Assembly: GCF_017592395.1 (NCBI RefSeq)
Contig: NZ_JAGFOU010000017.1
Location: 1 to 64,000, forward strand
DNA from: Actinomyces bowdenii
Lineage (GTDB): Bacteria > Actinomycetota > Actinomycetes > Actinomycetales > Actinomycetaceae
Direction: 5' to 3'
DNA: 64,000 nucleotides
Part shown: positions 1 through 8,273 of the stretch, piece by piece
Numbering within the stretch: position 1 is the first letter of the stretch
Layout: every line of letters begins with the position of its first letter
Program-made: the position numbers and the translations under genes
The notes under the pieces: generated by a model
The model's input: the letters and a program-made list of their open reading frames with translations, nothing else
Told to the model about the DNA's origin: nothing
Databases searched by the model: none

Positions 1-127
1 GGATTCCGCAACCTCACCAACTACACCACCCGCAGCCTCATCCACGCCGGACGACTCAAGGACCACCTCGCAACCACCTAAAAGCGCCGATAAGCCCCAC
101 CTACCACACCCTCAAACACGAAGAGCC
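1..127 (+). mobile_element. Right end of an ISL3-like insertion sequence (transposase C-terminus plus terminal repeat)
   Basis: The first 81 bases read in frame as a transposase-like C-terminus ending HAGRLKDHLATT and a TAA stop. About 40 bases later the sequence CGAAGAGCC ends at 127. Its reverse complement GGCTCTTCG is the usual outer end of ISL3/IS204-family terminal inverted repeats. Directly after 127 an unrelated IS5-type transposase reading frame begins in mid-gene, so 127 is best read as the insertion junction. The rest of the element lies outside the window. The family call rests on the terminal sequence and a short peptide only. Confidence 0.6.
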
Positions 128-534
128 ACTATTCAGGTAAGCATCACGCCCAGTGCCTGAGCGTCCAGGTCGCCGCCACCACCGACGCCACCCTGGTGGC
201 CGTCTCAGACCCAGTGCCCGGCTCACGCCACGACAGTGCCGCACTTGGCCTGTGCGGCTGGGATGAAATCCTTACCGGCGCCGATTGGATAGCGGACACC
301 GCCTACACTACACACGGCGCGCTGACCCCTATTAAGAAGACTCGAGGAAGAGATCGCCTGGAATGGGAAAAAGAGTTCAATAGGGCTGCATCCTCCACAC
401 GCGCCGCTATCGAGCACGCCATCGCCACATTGAAGAAATGGAAAATCCTATCCACCGGCTACCGCCGCCGCCTGGCAGAACTCCCCAGCATCATCACCCT
501 GGTCACCAAATTCGAACTCTACAGAACAGGCTGA
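128..534 (+). pseudogene. IS5-group (DDE_Tnp_4-like) transposase, 5'-truncated
   Basis: The frame is open from the junction at 127 to a TGA at 534. It encodes a DDE-domain peptide beginning YSGKHHAQCLSVQV, followed by a Gly-Ser-Arg-His-Asp segment and a late E-H-A helix (AAIEHAIATLKKWKIL). These are typical of the second half of IS5/HARBI-type transposases. There is no start codon and the N-terminal half is missing, cut by the upstream ISL3-like end. A GTG at 196 is only an internal codon. It is a relic with no expected activity. Confidence 0.7.
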
Positions 535-677
535 TAAACCCCCACACGAATAACACCCTGAGCATGAAGCACAGTATCGGAGGAGTAGTACAAGCACCGC
601 CATATCGTTCACCGCCAGTGCCTGCGACCAGTGGCAGAAGAATTCCCATAACCCCTCACTAGGAGAGAGCGAAGGTA

Positions 678-887
678 GTGTGTGCAGGCGGAAAGGGTGC
701 AGCAACAGCCGACGGGATCCGGGCCGGCGCCACACTCGGGGCAAAGGGGGGTGCAGCGATTGGCGTATGCATCGGCGGCCCCGCCGGCGCAGCAATCGGA
801 GGCGTCATCGGCGGAATCGCTGGAGGTATCGCCGGATCATATGCAGGAAACGCTCTAGGCGACGGATTATTAGGCCTGTTCCGCTAG
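678..887 (+). CDS. Glycine-zipper small peptide, possibly bacteriocin-like
   Basis: A 69-residue peptide starts at GTG 678, about ten bases after an AGGAGAG ribosome binding site at 661-667. From about residue 16 it is a run of small-residue GxxxG and GGxxG repeats (for example GGVIGGIAGGIAGSYAGNA), ending in a hydrophobic GLLGLF tail. This is the composition of glycine-zipper membrane peptides, including class IIb bacteriocins and some outer-membrane or toxin peptides. A Gly-Gly pair near residue 4-5 is too early for a classical double-glycine leader. It lies between IS relics and is followed by a small membrane protein gene that could be an immunity partner. A bacteriocin role is inference only. 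Confidence 0.5.
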   Translation: MCAGGKGAATADGIRAGATLGAKGGAAIGVCIGGPAGAAIGGVIGGIAGGIAGSYAGNALGDGLLGLFR

Positions 888-908
888 ACACCCAGCACCC
901 ACGAAGCA

Positions 909-1043
909 TTGACCGAAGCTTCCGATGATAACGAGGATCGGGTGTTACTCATCCGCTTCAGCAAATATCTCTATGACCTACGACAACATGGGAAATCGCC
1001 GCGTCCACAAGTAACACCCCGAGGCCCCGAAAGCCCAACATGA
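909..1043 (+). CDS. Possible 44-residue hypothetical protein
   Basis: A short TTG-started frame follows the stop of the glycine-zipper peptide in the same phase. It encodes a charged peptide (start LTEASDDNEDRVLLIRFSKY) with ordinary amino-acid composition. No convincing ribosome binding site is visible and no family is recognised. A 10-bp inverted repeat (GGGTGTTACT at 940-949 and its complement at 1010-1019) lies inside it, which argues equally for a regulatory or terminator structure. Kept as a weak candidate. Confidence 0.2.
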   Translation: MTEASDDNEDRVLLIRFSKYLYDLRQHGKSPRPQVTPRGPESPT

Positions 1044-1098
1044 GACACGACCCAGCACAGCAAATAAACCACCGCCTTCACACACGGGGAGCGATTCA

Positions 1099-1602
1099 GT
1101 GCCTGATGACACAGTATACGGAATCATGTGCACAGCGATCGGCGCGGGAGCACTAGTCAATTGGTGGTTCGAGATGTTCTCCGACTCGCCTTATGCAGAT
1201 CTGTGCCGTTCAATGATGGACTCCACCTTCGATCTGGGGCGCAACACCATCGCCCTCATTGAGCCCGCCATTGGAGGAATGATGTTCTTTGGAGGGCTAT
1301 TTTTGCTGGCCGAAACGGACAGTCCCCTAGGGAAAGCAACTGGATGGTTATGCTTATCCTTCATGGCTCTGGCAATGTTAGGCCTTATCCCTTTCCCCCT
1401 GCCCAAGCCCATGTATCCTGAGTGGCAGATGGAGAAGCGCCGCCAGCGCAGAGCACAGGCCCACAGGGAAGAGCTGGCCACCAATCAGAACGACACCCCC
1501 ACCCCCTCTCCCCACCACCCGAAACTCACCGCACAAACCGGCCCGGACGACAGCCTTCCACCCCGAGCGCACCACCGGGAAAGCAGCCCACCCCGACCGT
1601 GA
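1099..1602 (+). CDS. Small membrane protein of unknown function
   Basis: The start is GTG 1099, preceded by GGGGAG at 1086-1091. The 167-residue product has hydrophobic segments around residues 8-22, 50-70 and 78-98, then a basic stretch (EKRRQRRAQAHREE) and a Pro/His-rich tail without domain character. The tail overlaps the start of an IS256 transposase relic. The original C-terminus may therefore be lost, with the last ~50 residues being read-through. Its position after the glycine-zipper peptide makes an immunity-like role conceivable, but no homologous family is recognised. Confidence 0.45.
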   Translation: MPDDTVYGIMCTAIGAGALVNWWFEMFSDSPYADLCRSMMDSTFDLGRNTIALIEPAIGGMMFFGGLFLLAETDSPLGKATGWLCLSFMALAMLGLIPFPLPKPMYPEWQMEKRRQRRAQAHREELATNQNDTPTPSPHHPKLTAQTGPDDSLPPRAHHRESSPPRP

Positions 1603-1720
1603 GTCCATGACAGGCTTGATCGGAGCCGTCCTCCAAGCGCATCGCGAGGAATGGCAGCACGGCAAACGCTGCTACCTATCCCAGACCTCCATACAACGCT
1701 TGACTACCATGCTCCACACC
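1589..1720 (+). pseudogene. IS256-family transposase C-terminal relic
   Basis: In the frame running through 1607 the peptide PDRESMTGLIGAVLQAHREE and the following WQHGKRCYLS match the conserved end of Mutator/IS256 transposases (pattern LIGAVL...EW...RRYLS). Nothing of the catalytic DDE domain is present. The frame continues to 1960 as low-complexity sequence and ends at the 3' end of the divergent iron transporter operon. A short degraded remnant. Confidence 0.6.
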
Positions 1721-1947
1721 GACCGCACCACCCACCACACCGTCATCATCACACCCGATAACCGGAGGAACACCCCGCCAAGAGACTTGACCGCAAATCC
1801 CCTACCTCGTCTACACACCCCCGGGCTGCCTGCAATTCGCAGGGGATGTCTACACTTCGGAGGGGCCCCACAGGTCAGCATCCAGGTGGCCCGTCTTCCT
1901 GCCGGATCAGCAGGCAGGGTCGAGCACACCTTGCTCGCCGGGTTCGA

Positions 1948-2730
1948 TCATCGAGATTGAGGATGGCCGGCACAACTCTCCTCGCCGGTCTCCGGGGCGA
2001 CCATGACGTGCTCGCCGTCGGGCACGATCCGCACCCTCAGGCCGTAGACCTGCTCCAGCACCTCCGGGCGCAGCACCTCGACCGGCGGCCCCTCGGCCAG
2101 GATCCGGCCGCCCGCCAGCACGGCGAGCCGGTCGCAGAAGCGCGCCGCCAGGTTGAGGTCGTGCAGGGCCACGACGGCGAGCCGGTCGGCATCGCGGTGG
2201 CAGATGCGCCGCATATGGGACAGCACCGCGACCTGGCGCCGCAGGTCCAGGGCGGAGGTGGGCTCATCAAGCAGGATGAGGCCCGGCCTGCGCACCAGCG
2301 TCTGAGCCAGGGCCACGAGCTGGCGCTGCCCGCCGGAGAGCTGCCCCAGGGGGCGGTCGGCCAGCTCGGCGACGCCGAGCTCGTCCAAGGCCCCCCAGGC
2401 CAGGGCGACATCCGCCCGACTCGTGCGCCACGAGACCCCCCGGCGCGAGGCGGTGAGCACTGATTCCAAGGCGGTCAGGGCCGCATCCCCGGGAAGCCCC
2501 TGAGGCATGTACCCCACGACGCCGCGCAGCTCGCGCCCACTGCGGCCCTCAAAGCTGACGGTCCCCGAGTATCGGCGCAACTGGGCCATGCAGGTCACCA
2601 GTGTGGACTTCCCCGCGCCGTTGGGGCCGAGCAGCCCCACCACCTGGCCCGTCCGCCAACTGGCGTCCACGCCGGTGAGCACGGGGCGCTTTCCATAGGC
2701 GAAGTGCAGGAACTCGACATCGAGGCTCAT
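1948..2730 (-). CDS. Iron-siderophore ABC transporter ATP-binding protein
   Basis: A 260-residue ABC ATPase of the FecE/FepC type that would power import of ferric siderophores through the permease encoded just upstream. Walker A is GPNGAGKST (about residues 35-43), the signature is LSGGQRQ, Walker B is LILLDEPTSALD and the switch histidine is in ALHDLNLA. The ATG overlaps the permease stop by four bases (ATGA), so the two are translationally coupled. It is the last gene of a three-gene operon. The C-terminal ~25 residues run beyond the family core into the IS graveyard side. Confidence 0.93.
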   Translation of the reverse strand: MSLDVEFLHFAYGKRPVLTGVDASWRTGQVVGLLGPNGAGKSTLVTCMAQLRRYSGTVSFEGRSGRELRGVVGYMPQGLPGDAALTALESVLTASRRGVSWRTSRADVALAWGALDELGVAELADRPLGQLSGGQRQLVALAQTLVRRPGLILLDEPTSALDLRRQVAVLSHMRRICHRDADRLAVVALHDLNLAARFCDRLAVLAGGRILAEGPPVEVLRPEVLEQVYGLRVRIVPDGEHVMVAPETGEESCAGHPQSR

Positions 2731-3845
2731 GATCCTCCCCTCGCCATGCTCCGGCGCCGGCCCAGGATGATGCCGAGGAAGACCGGCACCCCCACCAGAG
2801 CGGTGAGGATGCCCACGGGCACCGCCACCCCCGGGATGATGATCTGGCTGACCGCATGCGCGGCGGTCAACAGGGTGGCGCCGGACAGGATGGAGGCCGG
2901 GATCAGGAAGCGCTGGTCCTCCCCCACCAGCCCACGGGCCACATGCGGGCCCACCAGGCCCACGAAGCCGATGATCCCCACGAAGGCCACGGCCAGGGAG
3001 GCCAGCAGGGCCACGCCCACCAGGCTCCAGGAGCGCAGGCGCGAGACGTTGACACCCATGGCGGCGGCCCGCGCCTCCCCCAGGGCGATGGCGGTCAGGC
3101 GCCAGCCATTGATCCAGAAGACCGGCGTGGCCAGCGCCAGGGCGAGGCTCACCGTGATCACCGAGGCCCAGGTGGCGCGCATGAGGGAGCCCATGGACCA
3201 GAAGACGATCTGCTGGAGGCTCTCAGTGGAGGCCCGGTACTGCACCAGGGACAGCAGCGCCTGGCAGCTGAAGACCAGGGCGATGCCCAGCAGGATCGTC
3301 GTCTCCTTGGTCACCGCCGGCAGCCGGGAGACCGCGGCGATGGCCAGGGAGGCGCTCAGGCCCGCCGTCATGGCGGCCACGGCCAGGGTGGAGCCGGGCG
3401 CCAGGGGCAGGACGAGCCCGGTGACGATCGCCAGTGCCGCCCCCAGGGCGGAGGCGGCGGAGATCCCCAGGGTGAAGGGCTCGGCCAGGGGATTGTCCAG
3501 GATGGTCTGCATCTGCACCCCGGCAAGCGCCAGGGCCCCGCCCACCAGGACCGCCATGAGCACGGGGGGCAGGCGCAGGTTGACCACCACCGTGGCCACG
3601 CTCGGGTCGTAGTCGGCGTCGAGCAGTGAGGAGAGGACCTGCTGGGGGCTGAAGCCCAGCGGTCCCACCATGAGAGCCGCCACGAAGGAGACCAGGAGCA
3701 GCCCCACGAGGGCGAGCAGCACCCCCAGGCGGATCAGGGTCCGACGCCGGTAGGAGGCGTAGGCGGCGGCCGCGTCCCGGTCCTCATCCCGGTCCTTGCG
3801 CCCCTGCCGCTCGCGGGCCGGCACCGGCGGGTGACTGCGCCCCAT
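2727..3845 (-). CDS. Iron-siderophore ABC transporter permease (FecCD family)
   Basis: A 372-residue integral membrane protein with about ten hydrophobic helices and FecCD/BtuC-type motifs (GGALALAGVQMQTILDNPLAEP, GFVGLVGPHVARG). The upstream frame extends further, but ATG 3845 is chosen because it overlaps the stop of the binding-protein gene as TGATG. A cytosolic basic N-terminus of ~40 residues rich in Arg/Asp precedes the first helix. Only one permease gene is present, so it is expected to homodimerise. Middle gene of the operon, between binding protein and ATPase. Confidence 0.92.
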   Translation of the reverse strand: MGRSHPPVPARERQGRKDRDEDRDAAAAYASYRRRTLIRLGVLLALVGLLLVSFVAALMVGPLGFSPQQVLSSLLDADYDPSVATVVVNLRLPPVLMAVLVGGALALAGVQMQTILDNPLAEPFTLGISAASALGAALAIVTGLVLPLAPGSTLAVAAMTAGLSASLAIAAVSRLPAVTKETTILLGIALVFSCQALLSLVQYRASTESLQQIVFWSMGSLMRATWASVITVSLALALATPVFWINGWRLTAIALGEARAAAMGVNVSRLRSWSLVGVALLASLAVAFVGIIGFVGLVGPHVARGLVGEDQRFLIPASILSGATLLTAAHAVSQIIIPGVAVPVGILTALVGVPVFLGIILGRRRSMARGGS

Positions 3846-5017
3846 CAGATACCGGTGATGAAGACGCCCTGCGCCTTCCACGGCATGAAGGTCTCATGGA
3901 ACTCCTCCCAGGCCCCCTGGGGGTCCAGGTCCTTGAACTCCTCGGGGTTCTGCCACTTGGCGAAGGCCAGGTAGGCCACGAAGTTGTAGGGGGCGTCGTA
4001 GAACTGGTGGTAGACGCCGTAGACGCGCTTGTCGGCGAAGGCCGTGAGCTGGTCGAAGCCCGGCTGGTCCTTGAGCTGGTCCAGACTGGCCCTGGCAGAG
4101 GCCTCATCGGCCTTGTAGCCCAGATGGACATAGCTGGTCTTGGCAGTGTCCTTGAGCGTCTGCCCGCCCCACTCCCCGCCGGTGGCGATGATGTTCCGGG
4201 GTGCGGAGGCGATGACCTGCTCGGGGGTGAGCACCCCCTCCTCCCCGGGCAGCAGATCGTCGGCGATGTTCGTGCCCCCGGTGGCCGTGACCACGGCCCC
4301 CAGGTTCGCGGTGGAGTAGGTGGAGCAGGGGTCGTTGAGGCCGGGGCCTCGCCACAGGAAGGTGGTGGGCCTGGAGGACAGGCCCTTGGCCTTGTCCACC
4401 ACCGGGTCCACATGCGTGGAGTAGAAGTCGAGGAACTGCTGGGCGGTGTCGCGGCAGTCCATGATCTCGCCCAGGAGCCTGACGGAGGGGACCGTGTTCC
4501 TCACCGGGTCGCGCCGGAAGTCGGTGACCACGTAGCGCAGGCCCTGGGCCTCCATCTTGCTGATGATGTCGCCCTGCGTGCCCTCGTTATAGGCATCCAG
4601 GGTGAGCACGACGACGTCGGGCTCGTGACTGATGAGCGATTCCACGGTGAGGTCACCGGACTTGATCGAGCCGATCGTGGGGATGCCCTCGGCCGCCGGC
4701 GCGACCTCCAGGAGCTTGTCATAGAAGTCGGGTGCCGCCTTCTGCAGGTCCGTGCCCCAGGCGACCACCTTGTCAAGGGGATTGTCCTTGTTGAGGAAGG
4801 CCAGGGAGTAGGCCTGGCGCGACTCGCTCATGACGACTCTGCGCGGCTGGGCCTCGAAGGCGACCTCGCGGCCGACCACATCGGTGACCGTGAACCCGCC
4901 CCCGCCGGAGCTCGATGCGGTGCCGGCGCTGGAGCCCCCGCCCGCCCGGGAGGCGACGCCGCATGCGGTCAGGGCCGCGGTCAGCGGCAGGGCGAGGAGC
5001 AGGGTGCGACGGCGCAT
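3845..5017 (-). CDS. Iron-siderophore ABC transporter substrate-binding lipoprotein
   Basis: A 390-residue periplasmic-binding-type lipoprotein with a FecB/FepB-like fold. ATG 5017 follows AAGGA at a good distance; a longer frame to 5101 lacks a better site. The N-terminus MRRRTLLLALPL leads to a lipobox LTAC, so the mature Cys is lipid-anchored, followed by a Gly/Ser linker. The body has the TroA-type helical-backbone pattern (DVVGREVAFEAQPRRVV, EPDVVVLT). First gene of the operon. Transcription starts from a promoter with an iron box at 5128-5156. The substrate (a siderophore or heme) cannot be told from sequence. Confidence 0.92.
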   Translation of the reverse strand: MRRRTLLLALPLTAALTACGVASRAGGGSSAGTASSSGGGGFTVTDVVGREVAFEAQPRRVVMSESRQAYSLAFLNKDNPLDKVVAWGTDLQKAAPDFYDKLLEVAPAAEGIPTIGSIKSGDLTVESLISHEPDVVVLTLDAYNEGTQGDIISKMEAQGLRYVVTDFRRDPVRNTVPSVRLLGEIMDCRDTAQQFLDFYSTHVDPVVDKAKGLSSRPTTFLWRGPGLNDPCSTYSTANLGAVVTATGGTNIADDLLPGEEGVLTPEQVIASAPRNIIATGGEWGGQTLKDTAKTSYVHLGYKADEASARASLDQLKDQPGFDQLTAFADKRVYGVYHQFYDAPYNFVAYLAFAKWQNPEEFKDLDPQGAWEEFHETFMPWKAQGVFITGI

Positions 5018-5127
5018 GGCGAGTCCTTCACTGGGGCGATGCTGGTAGCGGGCTGGTCGGTGCCGGTTCATGACGGCTGGATCCCGTGCGCGCAGGGGCA
5101 TCCGCTTTGCGTAACGAGATCGTTATC

Positions 5128-5156
5128 ATATTAGGTATGGCTCACTTAACCGTCAA
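5128..5156 (-). promoter_or_regulatory. Promoter with IdeR/DtxR-like iron box for the siderophore operon
   Basis: On the minus strand TTGACG (5151-5156) and TAATAT (5128-5133) are separated by 17 bp, a good vegetative promoter. The plus-strand sequence TTAGGTATGGCTCACTTAA at 5131-5149 matches the 19-bp DtxR/IdeR consensus at 15 positions and fills the spacer. Iron-loaded repressor would block RNA polymerase directly. The remainder of 5018-5376 holds no gene; it ends in a GCCCAT/ATGGGC inverted repeat (5341-5356) and a TAGAAT -10 (5364-5369) that would give a leaderless start for the gene at 5377. Confidence 0.72.
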
Positions 5157-5376
5157 GAGCGCTCCGGGAGCTTCTCGCCTGACACACAAGAAGCTCGTGA
5201 GGATTGGTTGATTCCTGCAAGCGCGGAGGCCTCGCGAGTCACTGGCCCCCTCCTCGCCCCGGCCGCGGGAGCGCGCCGACTGCCATCCGGCGCGCACCCG
5301 CCATGGGCAGCACTTCCCGGGCTCGGATCGCTGCCAGCAGGCCCATCATCATGGGCCGCCGCGTAGAATCGGCCAC

Positions 5377-6846
5377 GTGAGCAACCCCCTCATCGGCTCC
5401 CTGGAGCGGGCCGTCCAAGCAGCGCCCGATGATGTGCCCCTGCGCCTCCACCTCGCGGAGCAGCTCATCAGCGCCGGGCGCGGTGAGGAGGCCATCACCC
5501 ACTGCGCCATGGCCCTGCAGCACTCCCCCGGCGACCAGACCGCCCGCGACCTCATGGCCCGTGCCCTGGCCCCCTCGTCCTCCCCCCAGGAGCCCGCCCC
5601 GCCTGAGACCACGGACCCGACGCCGCAGCAGCCCGGCTCCGGGCGCACCCCTGAGGAGGGCTCCCCACCAGCACCGGCAGCGCCCGACGGGGCCATCATC
5701 AATGGCCCTGCCACCGACTCCTCCGCCCCTGCCGACTCCGAGTCCGCCCGGCCAGCCCCGTCGGCACAGACCGCTGCCAGCCCCGGGCAGCCAGAGCCCA
5801 CCGCAGCCCCCACACCCCCGGAGGGCTCTCAGCCCCCCGCGGACTTCGACTGGCAGCGGGCTGAGGAGGATCTGGGACCAGCGGGCCCCGCGGCCCCCTT
5901 CGTCCCCGGTACGACGCCGCAGCAGCCCGAGCGCATCCCCACCAGCACTCCCGAGCACGCCCCTGAGGACTGGGAGGTCGAGACACCCGGGATCACACTC
6001 GCCGATGTCGGCGGGCTCAGCGACGTCAAGGACCGGCTCGAGGCCTCCTTCCTGGCCCCCATGCGCAATCCCGAGCTGCGCCGCCTGTACGGCAAGAGCC
6101 TGCGCGGCGGCCTGCTCCTGTACGGCCCGCCGGGCGTGGGCAAGACCTTCATCGCCCGGGCTGTGGCCGGGGAGATGGGCGCCGGCTTCATCAACGTCAC
6201 ACTCACCGACGTCCTGGACCCCTACCTCGGCAACTCCGAGGCCAGGCTCCATGACATCTTCCAGCGAGGGCGCCGCAGCGCTCCCTGCGTCGTCTTCCTC
6301 GACGAGATCGATGCCATTGGGCTCAAGCGCTCGGCCACACGCTGGACGGGTCTGCGCGGAGTGATCAACCAGCTCCTCCAGGAGCTCGACGGGGTCGAGG
6401 CGAGCAACGAGGGCCTGTACGTCCTCGCCGCCACCAACGCCCCCTGGGATATCGACCCGGCACTGCGGCGCCCGGGGCGCCTGGACCGGGCTGTGCTGGT
6501 CCTTCCCCCCGATGCACCCGCCCGCAGCGCGATCCTCCACTCCCACCTCAAGAACCGGCCGATCGAGGGCATCGACCTGGACTACCTGAGCCGGGCCACG
6601 GACGGCTTGACCGGCGCCGATCTGGCACACCTGTGCGAGACCGCCGCGGAGAAGGCCCTCATGGAGTCGGTGCGCACCGGTGTGCCCCGGATGATCCAGA
6701 TGCGGGACCTCCAGGCGGCCTTGGCGGAGGTGCGCCCCTCCACAGGGCCGTGGTTCGACGTCGCCCGCAACGTGGTGGAGTACGCCGACCACTCCGGGGA
6801 GTACGAGCCGCTGCGCCAGTGGATGAAGGCGCGTCGACTCCTATGA
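5377..6846 (+). CDS. AAA+ ATPase with N-terminal TPR-like region
   Basis: A 489-residue protein. Residues 1-65 resemble a TPR pair (LRLHLAEQLISAGRGEEAI), residues ~66-195 are a Pro/Ala/Ser-rich linker, and residues ~205-455 form an AAA+ module of the CDC48/FtsH type. Walker A GPPGVGKT is at 250-257, Walker B CVVFLDEID at 304-312, and an arginine-finger segment (RRPGRLDRAV) lies near 365-374. It lacks the FtsH membrane and zinc protease parts. The GTG start lies about seven bases after a TAGAAT -10, suggesting a leaderless mRNA. The stop overlaps the next gene (ATGA), so it probably works with that TPR membrane protein. The substrate is unknown. Confidence 0.85.
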   Translation: MSNPLIGSLERAVQAAPDDVPLRLHLAEQLISAGRGEEAITHCAMALQHSPGDQTARDLMARALAPSSSPQEPAPPETTDPTPQQPGSGRTPEEGSPPAPAAPDGAIINGPATDSSAPADSESARPAPSAQTAASPGQPEPTAAPTPPEGSQPPADFDWQRAEEDLGPAGPAAPFVPGTTPQQPERIPTSTPEHAPEDWEVETPGITLADVGGLSDVKDRLEASFLAPMRNPELRRLYGKSLRGGLLLYGPPGVGKTFIARAVAGEMGAGFINVTLTDVLDPYLGNSEARLHDIFQRGRRSAPCVVFLDEIDAIGLKRSATRWTGLRGVINQLLQELDGVEASNEGLYVLAATNAPWDIDPALRRPGRLDRAVLVLPPDAPARSAILHSHLKNRPIEGIDLDYLSRATDGLTGADLAHLCETAAEKALMESVRTGVPRMIQMRDLQAALAEVRPSTGPWFDVARNVVEYADHSGEYEPLRQWMKARRLL

Positions 6847-7925
6847 GTGCCGAGGATCCCCACCAGGAGTACGAGAGGCTGTCCTCCTACGCCTCCGACC
6901 TGGTCGCGGTAGGCAGGATTTCTCAGGCAGTCGAGACCCTGTCCACGCTCCTGGGCCGCTTCCCCCAGTACGAGGGCTACACCAGAATGCACCTGGCCCG
7001 TGCCCACAGCGACGGCGATCGCCACGACAAGGCAGTGGAGCAGGCGCGCCTGGCAGTGGCCGCCATGCCTCAGGAGCCGGCAGCGCACTTCGAGCTCGGC
7101 AGGGCCCTACTGTTCTCGGGCGATGCGGCGCAGGCCGAGCAGCCCCTGCGCACCAGCCTGCAACTCGACCCCCAGGATGCCACATCCTGGGGCGTCCTGG
7201 CCTGGTCCCTGCTCGAGATGGAGCGCAATGAGGAGGCCTTCCACGCAGGCGACCAGGCCGTGCGCCTGGACCCTGACTCGCCTCTCGCCCACTACACCGT
7301 CGGCGCCTCAGTGGTGGACAGCGACCTGCTCATGGCAAAACGCGCAGCGGAGAGCTCCCTGCGCCTCGATCCGGAGTTCGCTCCAGCAGTAAGACTGCTG
7401 GCGATCATCCAGCTCCGGCTGCTCAGGACGCGCGGCGGTGATCGCAGCGTGGCCAATCTCGCCGCGCTACTGCCCCAAGCGCCGGCAACCCGGGTCATGG
7501 TCGACATCATCGTCGCCCAGGTGGTCGGCATGGCCCACGCCGGCACACTGCTCGCCCTGATCACAGGCGGACTGGCCCTGGGCGCCATGTGGAACTCCGG
7601 CGCCCCGCCCGTTGCCGTGGTCGTCACGCTCCTGGTGGCCGCACTCCTGACAGTCCTGCTCATCTGCATGCGCGCCAGAGCCGTGCACGCAGCCCTGCCC
7701 GGCTCCCTGGGCCCGCGGATGCGGGGCACGCTGCGACGACGACCGCTCATCGCGCTGCAGGCCGTTGTCCTGGCAGCGCAGTGGGTGTGCATGGCCGCCG
7801 GCGCGGCCATCCTTCTGAACACGGGCAACGGCAGCCCGCTGGCATGGGCGCTCCTGGCAGGCGTGGGCGCCTGCGTGCTCAGCTACTTCCTGGCGCACCA
7901 GGCCTTCCGCAACGCCGAGGGCTGA
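6843..7925 (+). CDS. TPR-repeat membrane protein
   Basis: A 360-residue protein translationally coupled to the AAA+ ATPase by an ATGA overlap; an upstream in-frame extension is rejected because it would lie inside that gene. Residues 1-210 contain about five TPR units (for example AAHFELGRALLFSGDAAQAE and TSWGVLAWSLLEMERNEEAF). The C-terminal third has four hydrophobic helices (GTLLALITGGLALGAM, AVVVTLLVAALLTVLLI, ALQAVVLAAQWVCMAAGAAI, LLAGVGACVLSYFL). A TPR scaffold on the membrane next to a TPR-AAA ATPase suggests a two-part machine or adaptor-unfoldase. No known name fits. Confidence 0.8.
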   Translation: MSAEDPHQEYERLSSYASDLVAVGRISQAVETLSTLLGRFPQYEGYTRMHLARAHSDGDRHDKAVEQARLAVAAMPQEPAAHFELGRALLFSGDAAQAEQPLRTSLQLDPQDATSWGVLAWSLLEMERNEEAFHAGDQAVRLDPDSPLAHYTVGASVVDSDLLMAKRAAESSLRLDPEFAPAVRLLAIIQLRLLRTRGGDRSVANLAALLPQAPATRVMVDIIVAQVVGMAHAGTLLALITGGLALGAMWNSGAPPVAVVVTLLVAALLTVLLICMRARAVHAALPGSLGPRMRGTLRRRPLIALQAVVLAAQWVCMAAGAAILLNTGNGSPLAWALLAGVGACVLSYFLAHQAFRNAEG

Positions 7926-8044
7926 ATGGCCCCGCTGCGTGCCACTGGCAAGAGCAGGAGCCCGGGGCGGGGCGCTGAGTGCCGGCGACTTCGAGGTCGT
8001 GCCCTGAGAGGCCTGGAGGCACGGAGCCCGCAGGGCTCAAGAAG

Positions 8045-8142
8045 GGCGTCGCTTGGCGACTTCGGCGTCACTTGGCGGAATGGACGCACCTTCCAGGTGT
8101 CGCCTTTTCCGCGAAGTGACGCGCTTTCCGCCAAGTGACGCC
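8045..8142. repeat. 98-bp composite palindrome made of four copies of a 16-17 bp motif
   Basis: Two direct copies of GGCGTCRCTTGGCGRM (8045-8060 and 8064-8080) face two inverted copies (8107-8123 and 8126-8142). Copy 8064-8080 and copy 8126-8142 are perfect complements over 17 bp. All pairs share one symmetry axis near 8093.5, and the centre is a CACCT-TCC-AGGTG hairpin (8087-8099). The whole block can fold as one long imperfect hairpin or serve as a cluster of operator sites. It occupies the 7926-8273 gap, which holds no gene, and no T-tract follows it. Confidence 0.75.
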
Positions 8143-8273
8143 CAACCGGGCCCCACCGGGCGCCGTCAGCCACGAGCAGGCGCTGCCCACCGCGCACGCC
8201 ACGCCGCTGACTTCACAGGAAGCGCACAAGCTCACCTTAAGGCGGGCACACACGGGCCGACCACGGTGGAGCC

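Noticed and set aside
5239-6792. 517-codon minus-strand frame opposite the AAA+ ATPase gene
   Set aside because: Gly/Val/Ala/Arg-rich composition is typical of antisense frames in high-G+C genes, while the plus strand encodes clear AAA+ motifs.
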